Below are positions 1 to 5,073 of a stretch of DNA of 14,270 bases, one piece after another (the stretch's first letter is position 1; each line of letters opens with the position of its first letter). This stretch comes from Propionibacteriaceae bacterium UBA6238 (GTDB lineage Bacteria; Actinomycetota; Actinomycetes; Propionibacteriales; Propionibacteriaceae): NCBI GenBank assembly GCA_002441465.1, contig DJWE01000010.1:1-14270 (forward strand), read 5' to 3'. The notes under the pieces were generated by a model. It was not told the origin of the DNA, did not search any database, and saw nothing but the letters and a program-made list of their open reading frames with translations. Position numbers and translations under genes: made by a program.

Positions 1-23
1 AGGTTCAAATCCTGTCAGCCCGA
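1..23 (+). tRNA. 3' end of a tRNA, probably tRNA-Pro (partial); likely attachment-site core
   Basis: The first bases read as the 3' half of a tRNA: T loop TTCAAAT at 4-10, the 3' strand of the T stem CCTGT at 11-15, the acceptor 3' strand CAGCCCG at 16-22 and discriminator A at 23. CCA is not encoded (bases 24-26 are CGG), which is normal in actinomycetes. The partner acceptor strand would be CGGGCTG, giving C1-G72 with A73; G72 and A73 are tRNA-Pro identity features, so Pro is the best guess, but the anticodon lies outside the window. tRNA-Pro 3' ends are known integration sites for actinobacterial integrative elements such as pSAM2. Because accessory genes follow directly, this may be attL or attR. 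No second copy of this end was seen inside the window. Confidence 0.75.
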
Positions 24-304
24 CGGGTATATGGCGTAGTCAGAGGCTAGTTACTGGTCGGCAAGTAGGCCACGTGGAACCTACGTGGAAGAAGGACGGG
101 CGCTGGGGAAGGCGTTAGCCATACACACTGGGGGGTAGAAGTCCTGCCGGGCTGGGCCGGGCGGCCGATTGATCACCCACCCCGGCTATGCAGACGCCTG
201 ACGCGATCCCAAGGCTTTGTCTGTGAGATGTGTCGTTGGTGTGTGTCCGATCCCACCCGCATGCCGCGTCGGCTGACTGATGGTCCGGGCAGGAGGATGG
301 CTGC
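24..304. other. non-coding flank between the tRNA end and the first gene
   Basis: I see no convincing coding sequence here on either strand. It holds an 8-bp direct repeat ACGTGGAA at 72-79 and 83-90, 11 bp apart start to start, 50-70 bp from the tRNA end. Such short repeats near an attachment site can be recombinase-arm or excisionase binding sites, but this is only a suggestion. The ribosome binding site of the next gene, AGGAGG, lies at its right end about 8 nt before the ATG at 305. Confidence 0.4.
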
Positions 305-721
305 ATGAAGCCGCTCAGCAACGCAGAGTACTGGCTGCCGGAAGGTGTCAATGCTCCATGCACCTGCCAAGGCCACCAACACAGGTCGGACAGCGACGGG
401 AGCTGCGACAAACCCAACGACAACGACCCTCAGAGCTGGGGCTCTTGCGCCTGCCAGCATTCGTCGGTCCGCGCCGTAACGATCGAGATGTACCAGGCAT
501 GGCAGGCAGACATCCGTGCAGGCAAGATCGGCCCCAACGACAGGCCTGGCGAACTTGGGATCAGTTGCTGGCGGTGCCGCCGGGCTCTATCTGTCGATTC
601 GGGCGGTCTTGCCCACCGTAGGGCCGGGCGTGCTGTTGAGCGCGGCCCCTTCAGTCGAATGGCTCCTGCGGTCGTGACGGCCGCACGGAGACCTGCTCAC
701 GGGGCGTCAAGTTCGACATAA
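305..721 (+). CDS. Cys-rich protein of unknown function
   Basis: 138 residues. The ATG at 305 is preceded by AGGAGG with an 8-nt spacer, which fixes the start. I do not recognise the family. The first 91 residues look like a real soluble protein: Cys at 19, 21, 34, 48, 50, 88 and 91 with His at 24, 26 and 52, including CTC, CAC and CWRC groups, so metal binding is possible. After about residue 91 the third-position GC bias drops and the sequence turns Arg/Ala-rich, so the C-terminus may be out of frame after a small indel or be a degenerate tail. The stop ends 8 nt before the ATG of the HEPN gene, but that gene seems to have its own promoter overlapping this stop codon. Confidence 0.6.
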   Translation: MKPLSNAEYWLPEGVNAPCTCQGHQHRSDSDGSCDKPNDNDPQSWGSCACQHSSVRAVTIEMYQAWQADIRAGKIGPNDRPGELGISCWRCRRALSVDSGGLAHRRAGRAVERGPFSRMAPAVVTAARRPAHGASSST

Positions 722-722
722 T
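717..722 (+). promoter_or_regulatory. -10-like element for a leaderless HEPN mRNA
   Basis: CATAAT matches five of six bases of a -10 hexamer and ends 7 nt before the ATG at 730, so transcription would start at or next to the A of the start codon. There is no Shine-Dalgarno sequence before this ATG, which fits a leaderless transcript. The -35 region (about 694-699, TGCTCA) is weak. This is inferred from sequence only. Confidence 0.4.
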
Positions 723-729
723 GTGACCC

Positions 730-1386
730 ATGCCAAGTAGGGCGTTGGTGACTTTTGCAAGCAACAGGGCAGACGTCGACCGTCTCATGGAGGTGCATGG
801 TGACATCTCTGGCGACTCGCCGGGACGCAAGTACCGGGTCGAGGTGTTGAACAAGTCCGCCATCGTGTTGCTTTGCGCGTCGTGGGAGGCCTTCTGTGAG
901 GACCTGGTTTCCGAGGTTGTGCAGCATTTCGTTCTGTACGCGCCGAATGCCAACGCTCTGCCGCAGCCGGTCCGCAAGCGGATCGCAGCGGACTTCAAGG
1001 CGGACGACATGCGAATGTGGACTCTTGCAGATGACGGATGGCGCCAAGTGCTGACGATGAGGCTGGCGGACCTAAAGGAAGAGCGAGATCGTAAACTCAA
1101 CACTCCAAAGACTGCACAGATCCAGGCCCTATTTGCTGATCACGTGGGGTACGCAGATATCACGGTTGATTGGCACTGGCAGAAGCGAACAACACAGTCC
1201 TCCACACTCGCGCTCGATGAGTTCGTCACCTTGCGCGGCGCGATTGCGCACCGCGCGAGCGCCCCGGCGTCCGTGCGCAAGTCGGACGTTACTAGGCAGA
1301 CCAAGTTCATCAGCGCTCTCGTGCACGCCACCGACAGGGCGATATGTGAACATGCGGTTGCCGTAACCAATGTCCCCTTGGCCTAG
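730..1386 (+). CDS. HEPN-domain protein, RiboL-PSP/MAE_28990-like; putative RNase toxin or defence effector
   Basis: 218 residues, predicted cytosolic and largely helical. An N-terminal helix with the pattern ASWEAFCEDL (residues 50-59) and a C-terminal RGAIAH (R169 to H174) form the acidic residue plus R-x4-H signature of the HEPN superfamily. In that superfamily Arg and His are catalytic in metal-independent RNases of toxin-antitoxin, abortive-infection and CRISPR systems. The overall pattern resembles the RiboL-PSP or MAE_28990-type HEPN branch; the exact subfamily is a judgement by eye. Lack of a ribosome binding site together with CATAAT 7 nt upstream suggests leaderless expression. A 7-bp hairpin follows the stop, then the small beta-flower-like gene on the same strand. 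No NTase antitoxin is adjacent, so a neutralising partner, if any, would have to be one of the flanking small proteins. Confidence 0.78.
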   Translation: MPSRALVTFASNRADVDRLMEVHGDISGDSPGRKYRVEVLNKSAIVLLCASWEAFCEDLVSEVVQHFVLYAPNANALPQPVRKRIAADFKADDMRMWTLADDGWRQVLTMRLADLKEERDRKLNTPKTAQIQALFADHVGYADITVDWHWQKRTTQSSTLALDEFVTLRGAIAHRASAPASVRKSDVTRQTKFISALVHATDRAICEHAVAVTNVPLA

Positions 1387-1400
1387 CAGTCATCGGCTCT

Positions 1401-1420
1401 GCAATCCTCCGTGGGATTGC
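1401..1420 (+). terminator. stem-loop after the HEPN gene
   Basis: A perfect 7-bp inverted repeat, GCAATCC and GGATTGC, with a 6-nt loop lies 15 nt after the HEPN stop codon. No T-tract follows, so it is at best a weak or U-less terminator; it may instead be an mRNA-stabilising hairpin. Confidence 0.35.
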
Positions 1421-1505
1421 TGATCTGTGCCGCAATCGGATGCGGTGGCGCGAGCCTTCTGAGATCGTCTGGTGCGCTCTCGGTGCAGCATGCCAAGGTA
1501 TGGGT

Positions 1506-1784
1506 ATGAGCAATCTCTACACGAAGGATGGCCGCCCGCTTCAGCAGTCAGGGGACCGGATCTACTCACGTTCAGGTCAGTACCTTGGTCGCATCAGCAA
1601 CGGCAAAGTCTACGATCCCGCCGGTCGCTACGCCGGGACTGTGGTTGGCGATCGCGTTGTCTACCGAGGCATCGATAGTGCGACTCTGAGTGGGCCTTCT
1701 ATGCCGGTCAACCAAGTCGGGACTGCTCGGATCAACGCGGTCCCCGCCGCACTGTGGGGTGACGAACCTCCGTTCCCGGACTGA
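1506..1784 (+). CDS. small 4-fold beta flower-like protein
   Basis: 92 residues from the ATG at 1506 (MSNLYTKDG), chosen because AAGG at 1495-1498 sits 7 nt upstream; an in-frame ATG at 1500 is possible and a longer extension to 1440 is unlikely. The protein is made of short beta repeats of the form LYTKDGRPL, IYSRSGQYLGRI, VYDPAGRYAGTV and VVYRG, each an aromatic residue followed by a turn and Gly. It ends in ALWGDEPPFPD. This repeat architecture matches the pattern I know as the 4-fold beta flower family, a small uncharacterised fold common in actinobacterial accessory DNA. No catalytic residues are apparent. It is on the same strand as the HEPN gene, 119 nt downstream, and convergent with the next gene, whose stop lies 38 nt away. 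Confidence 0.72.
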   Translation: MSNLYTKDGRPLQQSGDRIYSRSGQYLGRISNGKVYDPAGRYAGTVVGDRVVYRGIDSATLSGPSMPVNQVGTARINAVPAALWGDEPPFPD

Positions 1785-1822
1785 GCCTCCGCGCCCCGGC
1801 CCGTGCTCCCGGTGAGCCCGTT

Positions 1823-2560
1823 CTAGAGGGTTCTGACTTCGGCCTGGTCAACCCATCGAGCGAGAAGGCTGAACGCTGCGAGTTGTTCTAGGGCGAGCTG
1901 CTCCTCACCGCCATCGCGCTGCTCAGGAACGTGCATACCAGGATTTCGGATAGCGGTGTAAAGACCGTCGGCGAGGGCGCGGGCCCCACGGTGTTGGTTC
2001 TGGAAAGTCTTGCCGCCGTCATCTACAGAGAGACGCAATCGGGGAGTGCCAGGTTTGGGCGGTTCGAGCGAAAACGCCTCGTTGAAAAGGGCGGTCTCGG
2101 AAAGGTCCATTCTGCCCAGCTTCGACTGTGTCTCAGCGTTAATTCGAATGGCTGCCTGCATGACAGCTTGGCTGTAGTGGCCCGTGTTCCAGTAAGACTT
2201 CCCGTTCTCCCACGCCCAAGGGTGAAGATTCGCGGCGTCCATGTCCGGAGCGTTGTCCCCCAGCTTCTCGGCAAGCTCACTCTGCCGCAGGAGCGCCGCC
2301 TTCGCGCGGGAGGCCTGATCCCGAAGCCACGTGTACTTCTCGTCCTTCTTGGGACGATCCCTCACCCAGCCGGGGAGCGCTCGATCAAGGATCTGTTCGA
2401 CCACGTGAGCCATCTGCGCCGCCTCGGTAGTGGACCCCCGCATGTGGGTGCCGAAAATCACCACCCCTGAGCCGGGGCGGTTGTCATATGCGACTTGGTC
2501 TGTTGTTCGCAGGAACGCATCGATCTCACTGATCGCCCATGTAGGGTCCATCTTCGCCAC
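1823..2560 (-). CDS. TIGR02391 (Ymh) family protein with an R-x4-H HEPN-like motif
   Basis: 245 residues from a GTG start at 2560 that has a strong GAGGAGG 8 nt upstream. The reading frame is open further upstream, but that part is Arg/Cys-rich and not protein-like. The C-terminal half (from HPWAWENGKSYWNTGHY, residues 113-129, to the end) has the hallmarks of the TIGR02391/Ymh family, which is sporadically distributed in prokaryotes and functionally uncharacterised: a basal helix with AVMQAAIRINAE, a DLSETALFNEAF segment, DDGGKTFQNQHRGARAL, and YTAIRNPGMH with R205 and H210. R-N-x3-H is the HEPN active-site signature, so an RNase or defence role is plausible but inferred. The N-terminal ~105 residues are a separate helical region. 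It is convergent with the beta-flower gene and about 180 nt downstream of the possible ORF ending at 2741. Confidence 0.75.
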   Translation of the reverse strand: MAKMDPTWAISEIDAFLRTTDQVAYDNRPGSGVVIFGTHMRGSTTEAAQMAHVVEQILDRALPGWVRDRPKKDEKYTWLRDQASRAKAALLRQSELAEKLGDNAPDMDAANLHPWAWENGKSYWNTGHYSQAVMQAAIRINAETQSKLGRMDLSETALFNEAFSLEPPKPGTPRLRLSVDDGGKTFQNQHRGARALADGLYTAIRNPGMHVPEQRDGGEEQLALEQLAAFSLLARWVDQAEVRTL

Positions 2561-2568
2561 GAATCCAT

Positions 2569-2575
2569 CCTCCTC
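2569..2575 (-). promoter_or_regulatory. ribosome binding site deciding the TIGR02391 gene start
   Basis: GAGGAGG on the minus strand, 8 nt before the GTG at 2560. No comparable signal supports the upstream in-frame starts. Confidence 0.7.
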
Positions 2576-2593
2576 GCGGATCGCCGGACACCC

Positions 2594-2621
2594 AGTATTG
2601 CCAACGGTGTGTCCGATCCAA
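2594..2621 (-). promoter_or_regulatory. possible promoter of the TIGR02391 gene
   Basis: On the minus strand TTGGAT (2621-2616) and AATACT (2599-2594) are separated by 16 nt, and lie about 35-60 nt upstream of the GTG start and 20 nt upstream of its GAGGAGG. Both boxes are imperfect, so this is a weak call. Confidence 0.3.
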
Positions 2622-2740
2622 CAAAGGCAAGAGCTTCGATGCGCCGAGCGACGCAAGCAGGGGACACGCATTCGCGGGTGGTCGCCCCGTCGAATCAGTC
2701 GCTGGCGCGACCCTGCTGCGTGCGATGCCCGCAAAGCTCA

Positions 2741-2920
2741 TCAGCAGTAGATCGATCTTCCTGCCTGGCGAGCGCAGGCTCGTGGTGCGGGAGCGAGCAC
2801 AGGCACTTCGCCGCGTCCTCGAGCTTTGCCAGCCGTCGCGGCGGCGAGTCGCTCACCTCGACCTCTCGCCTTGGCGACGAAGGCGGGGTCGTCGGCGACC
2901 TTGAGGAGGTAGCCGTTCAT
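2741..2920 (-). CDS. possible small protein downstream of abiEii
   Basis: A 59-residue reading frame starting at ATG 2920, 26 nt after the abiEii stop, on the same strand. The N-terminal part, MNGYLLKVADDPAFVAKA, has strongly GC-biased third positions and looks like real protein. From about residue 20 on it becomes Arg/Gly/Ala-rich with a random third-position pattern. It could be a short gene at the end of the abiE operon, or the preserved start of a larger gene truncated by an indel. No clear ribosome binding site and no recognised family. Confidence 0.35.
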   Translation of the reverse strand: MNGYLLKVADDPAFVAKARGRGERLAAATAGKARGRGEVPVLAPAPRACARQAGRSIYC

Positions 2921-2946
2921 TGCGGACCGCCCGCGGCCGGTCGAAC

Positions 2947-3744
2947 CTAGGTCGACTTGGCCGAGTCCGGCCGCCCGTCCGATCGGAGTCCGTCGAGCCA
3001 TGCCTCCAGGACCTCGTGGTGGGCTCCCCGCCATGCCGACCGGAGCACGGACCGCATCTCCGTCGCCACGTCGAGGACCCGCTGTGCGCGGTCGGGGCCG
3101 AAGCATGCGATGCCTCGACGGCCGAGGCGGTTAGCGCTGGCCAGCTGGTGGTTGAAGTCGGTGGCCGCGAGGGCGATCTCGTCCTCCCACGTTTCATCGC
3201 CGTAGACGCCCTCCGAGGAGGCGCGGAGCACGGTCAGGAGGTCGTCGGCGTCCTTAGTCTGTGCGGGCTGTCGTCCCGCGAAAGCGATGAGCTTCAGCAC
3301 GGCGATGAGTTCAAGAGGAGCGACGGGCAGGATCCTCCCCGACGGCAGAGTTGCGAGATCAGCGTTGGCCGCCGCCTCAGCGCAGCCGAGAACGCTGAGG
3401 CTGGACTCGTGGATGACAACCTCGCCGTCCCGTTCGAGGTCGCCGAAGGGCACCACGTCGACCTGCTGCCCGAGCAGCCTCCTGCGCTGCCATGCACGAG
3501 TTGGTTCGCCAACGGTCGCCAGCATTGCGTCGAACTCGGCTGCGTCGTGGGCGGCGACCGCGATATCGACGTCGTTCGTTGCGCGACGGGGTAGTGAGAC
3601 TCGCCCGAGGATGAGCGCCAGATCTCGGGCAGTCGCGCCGATGAGGACCCACCGGCCGGGTGCACCCAGCGCGTCGACGAGAGCGTCCAGGAGCTCACCC
3701 GGCACGGGCAGGTCGCCATCAACCAAGGGCGCGAAGGTGCGCAT
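2947..3744 (-). CDS. abiEii: AbiEii-type nucleotidyltransferase toxin (type IV toxin-antitoxin/abortive infection)
   Basis: 265 residues from ATG 3744 with AGGAGG 4 nt upstream. It has the DNA polymerase-beta-like NTase core of the AbiEii/AbiGii family: GATARD at residues 36-41, ATNDVDIAV with D58 and D60 as the metal-binding DxD, QVDVVPF with D96, the LIAVLKLIAF helix with K151, and the K164-D165 ADDLL segment typical of the later motif. Family members transfer nucleotides to an unidentified or tRNA substrate and stop growth reversibly, giving phage resistance; the specific substrate here is unknown. The start codon lies inside the end of abiEi (26-nt overlap), so the pair is translationally coupled, antitoxin first, the usual abiE order. 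All visible catalytic residues are intact. Confidence 0.85.
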   Translation of the reverse strand: MRTFAPLVDGDLPVPGELLDALVDALGAPGRWVLIGATARDLALILGRVSLPRRATNDVDIAVAAHDAAEFDAMLATVGEPTRAWQRRRLLGQQVDVVPFGDLERDGEVVIHESSLSVLGCAEAAANADLATLPSGRILPVAPLELIAVLKLIAFAGRQPAQTKDADDLLTVLRASSEGVYGDETWEDEIALAATDFNHQLASANRLGRRGIACFGPDRAQRVLDVATEMRSVLRSAWRGAHHEVLEAWLDGLRSDGRPDSAKST

Positions 3745-4741
3745 CGTTCCTCCTGAGCCTAGTGGCGATATCGAGGGAACGAGCGTCGCCTTCGCGGAGC
3801 AAGTCGCCGTAGATCAACACAGAGGGCACGAGGCCCGGCTGGGGCGTAGGCAAGGTGTCTCCCCAGAAGCGCTCCCGCACCTCGACGCGGAACGGAGTGG
3901 GATCCGTCTTGAGGCGCAGCAGAGTCACGGCGGGACCGAGAGCCGTGGCGTAAACGATGCCATCGGTAGCGCGGACCTGGTTGTCCAGGGCTGCCGCCGC
4001 AGCGATCCCGCCCAACAGGACGCCACTCTCAGGTTGCGCCAACATGGTCTCGGTCCACCGCGCGTCCGGCGCGCACAGCGTCCGTGGCGTGAGGGGTCGG
4101 ATGGTCAGCCTTCGGTAGGCCTCGGCCCAGGCGTCCAGGAGGCGGCCGCCGTGGCGAAGTCGTCCATCCAGCAGGAGCCCGGCCTCGGTGAGCTGGGCGA
4201 GGGTGTTGTGCACCGTGCCAACCGAGGCTTTCGCGACCGCCGCCAGCGTACGAACGGGACTCACTGCCAGTTCAGGGTTGGCCACCAGTGCGAAGGCCAC
4301 CCGGTGGCTGGCACGGTTGAGCGCCAAAGCACCCGGGGCCCGAGCGGCCGGCGCCGGCGGGCCCGGGGTTGCGCGCATGCCGGTCGGTCGAGCCTTGCCG
4401 GCTCGTGCGAAGAGGACAGTGCGGCCGTCCAGGGAAAGGTGAGCGTTGCCGCGCTCGTCCAGGAAGCTGACCCCGGCATCAGCGAGTCCCTGAGCACTGG
4501 CGTCAGTGAACTCGCTGCTCACCAGCAGGGGAAGCCATCCTGGCTCGACGGCGGGTGTTCGCGGGCTTCGTTGAACGGGGTGGACATGAACCCGATGCAG
4601 CGAAGGCCCGTGGCGCACGATCAGTCGCCGTCCCGTGTCAGGCTGCACGGACAAGGTGGTCACGTCCTTCATCCCGGCACGCACCAGACCCTGCTGTACG
4701 CGTTGCGCCAACAGCTCGCCCTGGTCGTTCAAAATGCCCAC
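3719..4741 (-). CDS. abiEi: AbiEi-type antitoxin and autorepressor
   Basis: 340 residues from the proposed leaderless GTG at 4741. The frame is open back to a GTG at 4801 and an ATG at 4783 with a GTGAGG box, so a 354-residue form is possible. I prefer 4741 because the 14 extra codons use AT-ending codons unlike the rest of the gene and coincide with a promoter and a symmetric operator. Visible parts: an N-terminal region, a GVSFLDERGNAHL strand typical of this AbiEi branch (residues 90-102), a winged helix-turn-helix with PVRTLAAVAKASVGTVHNTLAQLTEAGLL across about 162-190, and a C-terminal domain ending in VEVRERFWG and VLIYGDLLREGD. AbiEi proteins bind inverted repeats at their own promoter and counteract AbiEii. 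The gene follows xis and overlaps abiEii by 26 nt. Confidence 0.8.
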   Translation of the reverse strand: MGILNDQGELLAQRVQQGLVRAGMKDVTTLSVQPDTGRRLIVRHGPSLHRVHVHPVQRSPRTPAVEPGWLPLLVSSEFTDASAQGLADAGVSFLDERGNAHLSLDGRTVLFARAGKARPTGMRATPGPPAPAARAPGALALNRASHRVAFALVANPELAVSPVRTLAAVAKASVGTVHNTLAQLTEAGLLLDGRLRHGGRLLDAWAEAYRRLTIRPLTPRTLCAPDARWTETMLAQPESGVLLGGIAAAAALDNQVRATDGIVYATALGPAVTLLRLKTDPTPFRVEVRERFWGDTLPTPQPGLVPSVLIYGDLLREGDARSLDIATRLRRNDAHLRALG

Positions 4742-4779
4742 ATGTTCAATATAGCTGAACAGCGTCTCATTTTGAACGA
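4725..4779 (-). promoter_or_regulatory. abiE promoter with concentric double inverted-repeat operator
   Basis: Outer repeat: TCGTTCAAAATG at 4725-4736 and its exact complement CATTTTGAACGA at 4768-4779 (12 bp, perfect). Inner repeat: TGTTCA at 4743-4748 and TGAACA at 4756-4761. Both pairs have the same centre, base 4752. Each half contains GTTCA, and the two GTTCA copies on each side are exactly 17 bp apart. On the minus strand TTCAAA (4776-4771) and TATATT (4753-4748) are spaced 17 bp, a good -35/-10 pair, and TATATT is followed 6 nt later by GTG 4741. The elements overlap both promoter boxes, so a bound repressor would block polymerase. AbiEi is the obvious candidate, by analogy with known AbiEi autoregulation through inverted repeats. 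Confidence 0.7.
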
Positions 4780-4794
4780 TCATGAGCTTAGGCC

Positions 4795-5022
4795 TCACCA
4801 CTGGCGGTAGCGGTCCTCAGGGCGGTTGGTCGGGATGGCGGGGAAGAGCTTGTCGAGGTCGGAGATTCGCACGCGGATGAGCTTGTAGCCGAGCTTGACC
4901 GCGGGCAGGTCTCCGGACGCGATCCGGCGGCGCAGCGTGTAGGTGCTGATCGCGTAGATCTTGGCGGCCTCGCGCAGGGACACCCACTCGGTCTCGGTGC
5001 GGGAGTTCTGGTTGATGGACAT
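4795..5022 (-). CDS. excisionase-like HTH_17 DNA-binding protein
   Basis: 75 residues from ATG 5022 with AGGAAGGA about 6 nt upstream. The core is a MerR-like winged helix of the excisionase family: EWVSLREAAKIYAISTYTLRRRIASGDLPAVKLG (residues 12-45) followed by IRVRISDLDKLF. Such proteins bend attachment-site DNA and direct excision of integrative elements, or act as small regulators. It lies 51 nt downstream of the relaxase stop on the same strand. In related elements an integrase gene usually follows; here abiEi follows instead. Whether it still works as Xis or as a regulator of transfer cannot be told from sequence. Confidence 0.8.
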   Translation of the reverse strand: MSINQNSRTETEWVSLREAAKIYAISTYTLRRRIASGDLPAVKLGYKLIRVRISDLDKLFPAIPTNRPEDRYRQW

Positions 5023-5073
5023 GTCGATTCCTTCCTGGGGTTGGTGCCCGGCGGGGCGCCGGGCAGCGGGTGT

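Noticed and set aside
241..2619. 13-base direct repeat GTGTGTCCGATCC at 241-253 and 2607-2619
   Set aside because: A shared 13-mer is expected about once by chance in a window of this size, and the flanks do not match.
3287..4810. 507-codon plus-strand frame across abiEi and abiEii
   Set aside because: Low-complexity Ser/Arg/Gly translation opposite two genes with recognisable motifs; stop-free because of high GC.
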